Shown here in pieces: positions 1-5,836 of a stretch of DNA of 10,767 nucleotides. Source of the stretch: Acidobacteriota bacterium. Its GTDB lineage: Bacteria > Acidobacteriota > UBA890 > WLXD01. Location: the NCBI GenBank assembly GCA_022571615.1, contig JACZXM010000047.1:1-10767 (forward strand). The letters are read 5' to 3'. A program made the translations under genes and the position numbers. Numbering within the stretch: position 1 is the first letter of the stretch; each line of letters opens with the position of its first letter. Under the pieces are notes generated by a model, which worked only from the letters and a program-made list of their open reading frames with translations, made no database searches and was not told the origin of the DNA.

Positions 1-5
1 GAAGG

Positions 6-107
6 GCGCCGGGGACTTGCGGGCTGATGCTGCGTTGGGCCTCGTCTCCGATGTCCCTGCATCGCCTTCCTCGGCCCGCCTTGCCTGAGCCCGCAATTCC
101 CCGGCGC
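6..107. repeat. Long imperfect inverted repeat (about 102 bases)
   Basis: The arms 6-25 and 88-107 are reverse complements over 20 bases with one mismatch (C16 against T97). On exactly the same axis, CGATG at 49-53 pairs with CATCG at 60-64 around a six-base loop. GGGCC at 37-41 pairs with GGCCC at 73-77 with a one-base offset. The whole can fold as one elongated hairpin on either strand. It lies just downstream of the ABC ATPase stop codon on the minus strand. No T-run follows the stem on that strand, so it is not a standard intrinsic terminator. It could be a palindromic mobile repeat, an mRNA 3' stabiliser or a structured RNA. The pairing is directly visible; the role is unknown. Confidence 0.75.
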
Positions 108-112
108 GCGAC

Positions 113-139
113 CCACGCCACTTCTGCCACGGGCTGCTA
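113..139 (-). repeat. Dispersed boundary repeat, copy A
   Basis: This 27-base unit contains GCCACGGGCTGCTA on the plus strand (TAGCAGCCCGTGGC on the minus strand). It matches copy C at 5841-5867 at 24 of 27 positions and copy B at 3639-3665 at 21 of 27. The TAG at its minus-strand start is the actual stop codon of the ABC ATPase. It sits six bases from the long inverted repeat at 6-107. Confidence 0.75.
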
Positions 140-829
140 GACGACGGCGACCTTCTCGTCCACCACCTGACCGTCAAAGAGATGGATCGTGCGCTCGGCG
201 TGCTCCGCCCAGCGCGGGTCGTGGGTTACCATGCAGATGGTCGCGCCGCCGTCATGAAGTTCCCCCATCAGGTCCATCACGGCGGCCGCGTTGCCTGAGT
301 CCAGATTTCCCGTGGGCTCGTCGGCGAGCAGGATCGAAGGATCACCGCACACGGCGCGCGCAACCGCAACTCGCTGCTGCTGACCACCCGATAGCTGGCT
401 CGGCATGTGTTTGGCGCGGTGGGTCATGCCGACGCGGTCTAGCGCCGCGTTGACGCGCTCGCGGCGCTCCGAAGACGACATGCCACGGTAGGTGAGCGGC
501 AACTCGACGTTCTCGTACACGTTGAGGTCGCCGATCAGGTTGAAGCTCTGGAAGATGAAGCCGATCTCCCGGTTGCGGACCCGGGCGCGCTCGGAAGCGG
601 TGAGGTTCGAGACGTCGTTACCGTTGAGCCAGTAGGTGCCCTCGGTCGGAGTGTCCAGCAGGCCGAGGATCGACAGTAGCGTGGTCTTACCTGAACCCGA
701 CGGACCGGCGATCGAGACGAACTCGGCAGGACGAATGTCGAACTCTACGTCCGACAGGGCGTGCGTCTCGACCTCCTCGGTCAGGAATACCTTCTTGATC
801 CCCTGCATCTTGATCAGTGTTTCGCTCAT
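137..829 (-). CDS. ABC transporter ATP-binding protein (LolD/MacB type)
   Basis: This is a 230-residue cytoplasmic ATPase that would power an FtsX/MacB-like permease to export or extract a substrate. All nucleotide-binding motifs are present: Walker A GPSGSGKTT (residues 42-50), Q-loop Q94, signature LSGGQQQR (146-153), Walker B with D-loop ILLADEPTGNLD (166-177), and switch histidine in MVTHD (H203). Length and motifs fit the LolD/MacB/YknY subfamily. The ATG start at 829 has a strong ribosome site (AAGGAAG on the minus strand, plus positions 836-842) six bases upstream. The frame stays open far beyond this start, but that stretch overlaps the adaptor gene in another frame and is not protein-like. 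The gene lies 47 bases after the adaptor gene, in the same operon. The stop codon falls within repeat copy A. No permease follows inside the window, so the substrate (lipoprotein, peptide, macrolide) cannot be assigned. Confidence 0.95.
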   Translation of the reverse strand: MSETLIKMQGIKKVFLTEEVETHALSDVEFDIRPAEFVSIAGPSGSGKTTLLSILGLLDTPTEGTYWLNGNDVSNLTASERARVRNREIGFIFQSFNLIGDLNVYENVELPLTYRGMSSSERRERVNAALDRVGMTHRAKHMPSQLSGGQQQRVAVARAVCGDPSILLADEPTGNLDSGNAAAVMDLMGELHDGGATICMVTHDPRWAEHAERTIHLFDGQVVDEKVAVV

Positions 830-835
830 CGTAAT

Positions 836-842
836 CTTCCTT
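836..842 (-). promoter_or_regulatory. Ribosome binding site of the ABC ATPase
   Basis: AAGGAAG on the minus strand, six bases before the ATG at 829. It decides the start of the ATPase within a frame that stays open far upstream. Confidence 0.75.
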
Positions 843-876
843 TTGCTTGGGCCTTGGGGAATGCACGTAGCCGTCG

Positions 877-2127
877 TTAGCGGATGCGGACCTTGTCGGA
901 GGCGTCGTAACGCGACATGTCCGAGAGGATGATCTCGTCGCCGACCTCGAGACCCTCGAGCACGACGATCTTGTCGACCGAGCTGGGGCCGAACCGGACC
1001 GTTGCGCGTATCGCTTCGGTGCCGTCGGCAATCAACTTGAACAGGCCCACCGCCTGGTTCGCCTGACCGTACGCCGGTCGATCCACGAACAGCACGTCGC
1101 TGAGGCGCTCGATCTCGATACGGCCATCGACGCTCAGGTCGGGGCGGGCGTTGGGAGGCAACTCGTCGGCCAGCAGCTCGACATCGACGGTCACCGTGCC
1201 GTTGACCACGGCGGGGTCGATCCGGATCACACGACCCGGAACGATGCCGTTGCGGGTGTCGATACGTGCCGCCTGTCCGATCACAACCTCTCCGGCTTGG
1301 GTCTGGGCGATTCGCAGCTGGGCCTTGAGGCGTTTGGGGTCCACCACCCGGGCCAGCTCGGTGCCCGGCTGAACCTGCTGCCCCTCTTCGACCGGTACGG
1401 ATTGCAGCACTCCGGTGATCGACGGTCGAACCAGCAGGGCGTCGAGATCGCGGGAGCGCAACTCGGATTCTGCCTTGCGCTGGTCGACCTGGGCGCGCTG
1501 CCCCGCTAGCTGCGCCAGGTTGGATTCCTCCATCTTGGCCAACCGTGTCTCCTCGATCTGAAAGCGTGTCTGGGCTGCTTCGGCCTGCGACTTCGACATC
1601 AGCATCGTGATCTGAGAGGTCAAGCTCTCCTCGAACAGCTGCTTGTCGCGGTCGGCCTTCATGCTGGCCTGGTTGTACAGGGCTTCCACCTGTGCCACCT
1701 GCGACTGCTGCTGCAGCTGGGCCTGCTCGAGGCTCACGCGCAGCTGCGTGAAGCCGGCTTCGGCCCGGCGCCATTCCCACTCCGCGTTCTGGACCGCCAG
1801 CTCGAGGTCGGGGTTCGACAGCACCATGATCACGGTATCGGGCGTCACCAGGGCCCCGGGCTCGATGAGCACGCGCTCGATGCGTCCGGCAGTGCGCGCC
1901 GACACGAAGAGGATGTCCTCGGGCACCAGCGTGCCGGGCCCCCGCACCATGCGCAACAGCTCGCCCCGCTCCACGGTTCCGGTCCACACGGTCGCAGACT
2001 CGACCGTCGGGGCCGCGGCCTCCAAAGTAGACACCCAGATCGTCATCGCGACCAGGGCGATCACACCGAGCGCGCTGTAGATGTACTTCTTTATCTTCTT
2101 GGGTGGCTCGCGCTTGATATCGACCAT
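877..2127 (-). CDS. HlyD/RND-type periplasmic adaptor (membrane fusion protein) of an ABC export system
   Basis: This 416-residue adaptor would link an inner-membrane ABC transporter to the outer membrane. It has a short basic N-terminus (KREPPKKIKK) followed by one membrane anchor at about residues 15-32. The first half of a lipoyl/barrel-sandwich domain is at about 73-107 (SARTAGRIERVLIEPGALV). A long Gln/Glu/Ala-rich coiled-coil hairpin spans about 108-229. The second lipoyl half is at about 230-262 (LVRPSITGVLQSVPVEEGQQV). Beta-barrel and membrane-proximal domains make up the rest to 416. The domain order and length match the MacA/HlyD_D23 type found beside MacB-like ATPases. The ATG at 2127 is preferred because the basic segment and anchor follow at once; an in-frame ATG at 2223 would add 32 residues with no family character. 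It is the first gene of the operon with the ABC ATPase (gap 47 bases). The substrate is unknown. Confidence 0.92.
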   Translation of the reverse strand: MVDIKREPPKKIKKYIYSALGVIALVAMTIWVSTLEAAAPTVESATVWTGTVERGELLRMVRGPGTLVPEDILFVSARTAGRIERVLIEPGALVTPDTVIMVLSNPDLELAVQNAEWEWRRAEAGFTQLRVSLEQAQLQQQSQVAQVEALYNQASMKADRDKQLFEESLTSQITMLMSKSQAEAAQTRFQIEETRLAKMEESNLAQLAGQRAQVDQRKAESELRSRDLDALLVRPSITGVLQSVPVEEGQQVQPGTELARVVDPKRLKAQLRIAQTQAGEVVIGQAARIDTRNGIVPGRVIRIDPAVVNGTVTVDVELLADELPPNARPDLSVDGRIEIERLSDVLFVDRPAYGQANQAVGLFKLIADGTEAIRATVRFGPSSVDKIVVLEGLEVGDEIILSDMSRYDASDKVRIR

Positions 2128-2291
2128 TCGTGCTTCGCTCGTAGGAAGTGACAGCAGAACCCGGGAGAGTGCCACGCAAACACCATGCCAGGCGATCCGA
2201 TTGTACCCGGTGCCTGAGTTCATTGTACGTCAAGCACTGGGAGCGTTCATCTGAGGGCAAAGAGCGGCGGTCTTGTTCGCTTGTGGGAAGC

Positions 2292-2309
2292 TCCAATCCC
2301 GGATTCGGA
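2292..2309. promoter_or_regulatory. Dyad symmetry, possible operator
   Basis: AATCC (2295-2299), a central C, and GGATT (2301-2305) form a perfect five-base dyad. TCC (2292-2294) and GGA (2307-2309) extend it with a one-base offset. It lies about 60 bases upstream of the candidate -10 of the aminotransferase gene, where a regulator could bind. No adjacent regulator gene supports this. Confidence 0.25.
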
Positions 2310-2391
2310 CACCCGCCCCGGGGACAATGGTGCTTCGGCCGGGCGGATCTCGAGCGTTTCTCGCGGCTGCTATGCTTAGTTACTTCCAATC

Positions 2392-2401
2392 AGGGAGGGA
2401 G
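2392..2401 (+). promoter_or_regulatory. Ribosome binding site of the class V aminotransferase
   Basis: AGGGAGGGAG is a strong purine-rich site. Its GGAGG core (2394-2398) is six bases before TTG at 2405 and 24 bases before the first ATG at 2423. It favours the TTG start. Confidence 0.65.
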
Positions 2402-2404
2402 CCT

Positions 2405-3559
2405 TTGCGCGAGACGGATCGAATGCACCTTTTCATACCCGGTCCTGCCGGAGCCGACCCCAAGGTTCTCGAGGCCCTCGGGGGGCCGATTCGACCGCAT
2501 TACGGCGCCGAGTTCGTCGCTGCCTACAATCTGTGCCGCGACCGGCTGCGGCGGCTATTGCGGACCGACAACGACCTGTACTTGATCGTCGGGCCCGGCA
2601 CGGCCGCGCTAGACGCCGCCATGGCCAGCATCCTGCCCGACGGAGCAAGGGTGCTGGTCGCCGCCAACGGTTTGTTCGGCCACCGGCTTGCCAGCATGGC
2701 TCGCGCCCACCGCAGCCAGGTGGAGGTGCTGGAGTTCGCCCCCGGTGAGCCCATCGACGCCGAGCGCGTGATCGAGCGCATGCGACGGGAGCCCCGTCCG
2801 GCGGCCGTTGTCTGGGTGCACCACGAAACCTCCACCGGAGTGCTCAACCCGGTGGAGCCGATTGCGCGGGCTGGCCGCGACCTCGGCGTCCTGTCGATCA
2901 TCGATGCGATCTCGTCGCTGGGCGGCACGGAGCTCGATGTCGGCGGATGGGGTGTGGACATTTGCGTCAGCGTGCCCAACAAAGTCCTGGCCGCCGCGCC
3001 CGGCCTGGCCCCGATCTCGGTCAGTCCCCAGGCGTGGGCCGCGATCGATGCCAACCCGGACACTCGCGGGTGGTACTTGGATCTTCGGACCTGGCGCCAG
3101 TACGACGCCAACTGGGCCGACTGGCATCCGTACCCGACGACGGTTCCCGGCGGCGTGCTCGATGCGCTCAACACGACCCTGGAGCAGATCCTCGAAGAGG
3201 GCCTCGAGCGGCGAATCGAGCGCACTTGGCAGGCCGCCGACCGCGTTCGCGCGGCGCTGCGCGGGATGGGATTCTCGATGTTCGTGCCCGATGAGCACGC
3301 TTCGCCAATCACCACCGCGGTGCACGCACATCCGGAGCTACCGGTACCAGAGCTAGTCGACACGCTGCGCAGCCGCTACGGAATCTACATTTCCGGCGGT
3401 CTCGGCGATATGGCGACCGGGATCTTCCGGATAGGCCACATGGGCACGGCGATCGAATCAGCCGAGAACGACCTGCTGCTGGCCGCGTTCGAGGAGATCA
3501 TGCAGGAGCGCGGGCTGGTGCTTCAAGAGCAAAGCGCCGGCATCGAGGGAGCTGCTTAG
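2405..3559 (+). CDS. Class V aminotransferase, alanine/serine-glyoxylate aminotransferase family
   Basis: This PLP enzyme of fold type I is expected to move the amino group of alanine, serine or a related donor to glyoxylate or pyruvate in the cytoplasm. It has 384 residues from TTG (378 from ATG 2423), which is normal for the family. The N-terminus carries the typical FIPGP motif. GPGTAALDAA is the PLP phosphate loop, and HHETSTGVLNP begins at H139. D167 in IIDAISSLGG contacts the pyridine nitrogen. The Schiff-base lysine is K193 in VPNKVLAAAPGLAP, and R342 in GIFRIGHMG is the likely carboxylate-binding arginine. Alternatives with the same fold are serine-pyruvate and ureidoglycine-glyoxylate aminotransferase (PucG); no purine-degradation genes are nearby, so I keep the broad name. 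The TTG start is chosen for its ribosome site. The gene stands alone on its strand and converges on the lipoprotein gene. Confidence 0.92.
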   Translation: MRETDRMHLFIPGPAGADPKVLEALGGPIRPHYGAEFVAAYNLCRDRLRRLLRTDNDLYLIVGPGTAALDAAMASILPDGARVLVAANGLFGHRLASMARAHRSQVEVLEFAPGEPIDAERVIERMRREPRPAAVVWVHHETSTGVLNPVEPIARAGRDLGVLSIIDAISSLGGTELDVGGWGVDICVSVPNKVLAAAPGLAPISVSPQAWAAIDANPDTRGWYLDLRTWRQYDANWADWHPYPTTVPGGVLDALNTTLEQILEEGLERRIERTWQAADRVRAALRGMGFSMFVPDEHASPITTAVHAHPELPVPELVDTLRSRYGIYISGGLGDMATGIFRIGHMGTAIESAENDLLLAAFEEIMQERGLVLQEQSAGIEGAA

Positions 3560-3601
3560 CTCCTCGAAACCGGTGCTTCAAGACGTTCCGATGGCTTGGC
3601 C

Positions 3602-3621
3602 CAGCAGCCCTTGGCGGTGTA
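3602..3621 (+). repeat. Degenerate inverted copy of the boundary repeat (B')
   Basis: CAGCAGCCCTTGGCGG on the plus strand matches the minus-strand reading of copy B at 14 of its first 16 positions, in opposite orientation. With copy B (3639-3665) it forms an imperfect hairpin between two convergent genes. CAGCAGCCC pairs fully with GGGCTGCTG, followed by an interrupted extension. Confidence 0.5.
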
Positions 3622-3638
3622 ACCAGACCTAACCAGAC

Positions 3639-3665
3639 CCATCACACTTCCACCACGGGCTGCTG
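3639..3665 (-). repeat. Dispersed boundary repeat, copy B
   Basis: It contains CACCACGGGCTGCTG on the plus strand. It matches copy A at 21 of 27 positions, and copy D at 20 of 23 over 3643-3665. On the minus strand it begins four bases after the lipoprotein stop codon. Its inverted partner at 3602-3621 makes this the only copy arranged as a hairpin. The 110-base gap 3560-3669 between convergent genes holds little else; tandem AACCAGACC at about 3621-3639 lies in the loop. Confidence 0.65.
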
Positions 3666-3669
3666 ACGG

Positions 3670-4161
3670 TCAGGAAATAATCTCGTATTCGTACTCTGCG
3701 ACCGAGGCGACGACTCGGTTGGCGTCGTCCCAGACGAACGTCCCGGTTCCGGTGACGCGCTTGCTTGCGGCGGGCGCGATCAAGACAGATTTGGTCTCGC
3801 TGCGGACCACCGCGTCGTTCTCGTCCAGGAACTTGAATTCAAGCGTGATTCGAAGCGTGGCCGTGGTGTCGTTCGTCACACGTGCGAACCACGTGTAGTC
3901 CGCGTTCTCGGCCGTGGTTGTCGTCCAGTCGAAACCATCGTCGGAGATGATGATGTCGCCGACGAGCTGCGGCTCCTGGGGCTCTTCCGGTTGCGGTTCC
4001 TCAACGGGCGTGGGCTCCGCCTCGGGTTCCGGCTGCGGATCGGCGGCGGGCTCCTCGGCGACCGGTGCGGCAGCGGGCTCCTCGGCGCCGCCGCAGCCGA
4101 TCGAGAAGGGCGCTAATACCAGCAGCGCTACCAGCCAGATCGTGCGGATGCGTCGCGACAT
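3670..4161 (-). CDS. Putative lipoprotein with acidic Pro/Glu linker and FxLYD-like domain
   Basis: This 163-residue protein has a basic start (MSRRIR), a hydrophobic core (residues 8-19) and the lipobox SIGC with Cys23 as the lipidation site. Signal peptidase II would cleave it and anchor it to a membrane. Residues 24-65 are a low-complexity linker of Pro, Glu and Ala that would hold the domain away from the membrane. Residues 66-163 look like a small beta-sandwich (WFARVTNDTTATLRITLEF, FKFLDENDAVV). They resemble the FxLYD domain of secreted proteins, which is a weak family match by eye. The function is unknown. The ATG start has AAGGAG (plus 4172-4177) ten bases upstream. It is divergent from the ornithine aminotransferase gene and convergent with the class V aminotransferase. 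Nothing nearby tells which process it serves. Confidence 0.85.
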   Translation of the reverse strand: MSRRIRTIWLVALLVLAPFSIGCGGAEEPAAAPVAEEPAADPQPEPEAEPTPVEEPQPEEPQEPQLVGDIIISDDGFDWTTTTAENADYTWFARVTNDTTATLRITLEFKFLDENDAVVRSETKSVLIAPAASKRVTGTGTFVWDDANRVVASVAEYEYEIIS

Positions 4162-4391
4162 CTTGCTTGTACTCCTTGGCGAGCGGGCTCTTGAGATCGG
4201 TTCGACTGGGGGGCAGCCTGCGGCTCAGGTGCGCTCGACACCGAGCCCTCGCAGACCCGCCCGACACGTTACAGGACGAACAGCGACTATGGTAGCCTGC
4301 TCGAGGTCGTCGACCAGCGGCGATAGCCCGTCTGACCCGGTTTCACCCTCCTGTTTCCTTCGCCCCCGATCCTTCCATTTGAGAGCCTAGC
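4162..4391. promoter_or_regulatory. Divergent control region of the lipoprotein and rocD genes
   Basis: No gene is seen in these 230 bases. For the plus strand TATGGT at 4288-4293 could be a -10 box, and no clear -35 precedes it. A perfect dyad GGTCG-T-CGACC follows at 4305-4315, where transcription would begin, a typical place for a repressor. The last 50 bases before rocD are pyrimidine-rich and its ribosome site is weak (GAGAG, 4381-4385). For the minus strand only the lipoprotein ribosome site (plus 4172-4177) is clear. Confidence 0.3.
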
Positions 4392-5636
4392 ATGTCCGAG
4401 AACCCGTCCACGCTGATGTCGCAATCACGCCTGCACATCGAGCTCGCCGAGCGCTGGGGAGCTCGCAACTACGCCCCGTTGGCGGTGGTGCTGACCCGCG
4501 GCGAAGGCGTGTGGGTATGGGATGTTGACGGCACCCGTTATCTGGATTGTCTGGCGGCGTATTCGGCCGTCAACCAGGGCCACTGCCATCCGCGGATCGT
4601 CGAGGCGCTCAAACTCCAGGCCGGCCGGATCACCCTTACCTCGCGCGCCTTTCACAACGATCGCATGGGCCCGTTTCTGCAGCAGCTGTGCGAGTTGATG
4701 GGGTACGCCAAGGCGTTGCCGATGAACACCGGGGCCGAGGGCGTCGAGACCGCGATCAAGACCACGCGCAAGTGGGGCTACACGGTCAAGGGCGTGCCGG
4801 AGGATGCGGCGGAGATCATCGTTGCGGAGGGCAATTTTCACGGTCGTACGACGACCATCGTGAGCTTCTCGACCGATTCTCAGGCGCGGGCGGGATTCGG
4901 GCCCTTCACCCCCGGCTTCAAGGTCATACCCTACGGCGAGCTCGCGGCGCTCGAGGAGGCCATCGGACCCAATACGGTGGGGTTCTTGGTCGAGCCGATC
5001 CAGGGCGAGGGCGGAGTGGTGATGCCGCCCGACGGCTATCTGGCCGGCGCGGCAGAGCTTTGCCGCCAGCATCGGGTGCTGCTCATTGCCGATGAGGTGC
5101 AGACCGGCCTCGGTCGCACCGGCAAGTTGCTGGCCTGCCAGTGGGAGGATGTCCGGCCCGACGTGCTGATTCTCGGCAAGGCGCTTGGCGGCGGCATGTT
5201 TCCGGTCTCTGCGGTGCTCGCCGACGAGGAGATTCTGGGCGTGTTCGAGCCCGGCGACCACGGCTCGACGTTCGGCGGCAATCCGCTGGCAGCGGCGGTC
5301 GGCATGGCGGCGCTTTCGGTGTTGGTGGACGAGGGGCTGGTCGAGAACGCCGCCGAGCTCGGCCCCTGGCTCATGGACCAGTTCCGGGCATCCGGATCGC
5401 CGCATGTCGAGCAGGTGCGCGGCCGTGGGCTGATGATCGGCGTGGTGATCAAGGAGTCCTCCGGGCCCGCCAAGCCGTTCTGCAAGGCGCTCGCGAAGCG
5501 CGGCATCCTGGCCAAGGAGACCCACGCGCAGGTGATTCGCTTCGCCCCGCCACTGGTGGTGACGCGCGAGATTCTCGAGTCCGTCCTGCCCGACATTCAG
5601 GCCGTGCTGCGGGGCGAGGGCGTCGACCTGGGCTGA
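4392..5636 (+). CDS. rocD: Ornithine aminotransferase (ornithine-oxo-acid transaminase)
   Basis: This cytoplasmic PLP enzyme transfers the delta-amino group of ornithine to 2-oxoglutarate, giving glutamate semialdehyde. It links arginine/ornithine to proline and glutamate. The 414 residues match the family length of about 400-440. Subfamily hallmarks are NYAPLAVVLTRGEGVWVWD, the AYSAVNQGHCHPRI segment and MNTGAEGVETAIKTTRKWGY. The class III pattern LIADEVQTGLGRTG holds D234, and K263 in LGKALGGG forms the Schiff base. The N-terminal eight residues before a second Met are not conserved, so translation may start at Met9. It is followed after 26 bases by a small membrane-protein gene, probably co-transcribed. 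No other arginine-catabolism gene (arginase, P5C dehydrogenase) is in the window. Acetylornithine aminotransferase is the main alternative, but the hallmarks favour RocD. Confidence 0.95.
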   Translation: MSENPSTLMSQSRLHIELAERWGARNYAPLAVVLTRGEGVWVWDVDGTRYLDCLAAYSAVNQGHCHPRIVEALKLQAGRITLTSRAFHNDRMGPFLQQLCELMGYAKALPMNTGAEGVETAIKTTRKWGYTVKGVPEDAAEIIVAEGNFHGRTTTIVSFSTDSQARAGFGPFTPGFKVIPYGELAALEEAIGPNTVGFLVEPIQGEGGVVMPPDGYLAGAAELCRQHRVLLIADEVQTGLGRTGKLLACQWEDVRPDVLILGKALGGGMFPVSAVLADEEILGVFEPGDHGSTFGGNPLAAAVGMAALSVLVDEGLVENAAELGPWLMDQFRASGSPHVEQVRGRGLMIGVVIKESSGPAKPFCKALAKRGILAKETHAQVIRFAPPLVVTREILESVLPDIQAVLRGEGVDLG

Positions 5637-5662
5637 CCGAACAACGGACTCAGGCTCCTGCC

Positions 5663-5836
5663 ATGGGCAATCCGCTGGTTCTGTTCTTCATGATCCTGGC
5701 GCTGGTGCTGTTGGCACTCACGGTCGGGCTGGTGCTGTACCAACGCCGCGTGTTCGAGCAGCAGAAACGACAAGTTCAGGATCTGCTGGCCGAAGCTCGC
5801 CGGCTGGCCGACGAAGAGCAGGGTGACCACAGCTAG
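5663..5836 (+). CDS. Small single-span membrane protein, function unknown
   Basis: This 57-residue protein has one strongly hydrophobic span at about residues 5-26 (VLFFMILALVLLALTVGLVL). A charged, Gln/Arg/Glu-rich helical tail of about 30 residues follows (QRRVFEQQKRQVQDLLAEAR) and may form a coiled coil. I recognise no family. It starts 26 bases after rocD with only a weak ribosome site, so it is probably translated from the rocD transcript. Its stop TAG (5834-5836) shares the palindrome CTAG with the stop of the convergent decarboxylase gene. GC-rich codon use with a clear hydrophobic-then-amphipathic pattern supports a real gene. Confidence 0.65.
   Translation: MGNPLVLFFMILALVLLALTVGLVLYQRRVFEQQKRQVQDLLAEARRLADEEQGDHS

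Larger units (their letters stand above)
2128..2404. promoter_or_regulatory. Divergent control region between the export operon and the class V aminotransferase
   Basis: This 277-base region has no convincing gene and must carry both promoters. For the plus strand, TGCTATGCT at 2368-2376 resembles an extended -10 box (TGnTATGCT) about 30 bases before the aminotransferase start, but no good -35 precedes it. For the minus strand, TACAAT (plus positions 2200-2205) is a plausible -10 box. A TTGACG lies upstream (plus 2228-2233), but at 22 bases, which is too far for a standard spacer. A dyad at 2292-2309 is listed separately. Promoter assignment is inference from sequence shape. Confidence 0.35.

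Noticed and set aside
113..139. Repeat copy A as part of a CRISPR-like array
   Set aside because: Copies are kilobases apart, not regularly spaced, and no cas genes are present.
2128..2223. N-terminal extension of the adaptor protein to ATG 2223
   Set aside because: The 32 added residues precede the basic segment and membrane anchor and show no family character; they would also consume most of the upstream region.
2200..2233. TTGACG/TACAAT as a standard sigma-70 promoter for the export operon
   Set aside because: The spacer is 22 bases, too long for a normal promoter; noted only as separate elements.
830..2389. Long minus-strand open frame continuing upstream of the ABC ATPase
   Set aside because: It overlaps the adaptor gene in another frame and encodes Arg/Gly/Ala-rich sequence typical of a GC-rich shadow; the ATPase has its own ATG and ribosome site.
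2524..3363. Minus-strand open frame opposite the class V aminotransferase
   Set aside because: It is a shadow of a well-supported gene, with Ser/Arg-rich low-complexity translation.
4425..5525. Long minus-strand open frame opposite rocD
   Set aside because: It is fully antisense to a gene with strong family motifs and its translation is rich in Arg, His and Gly without recognisable domains.
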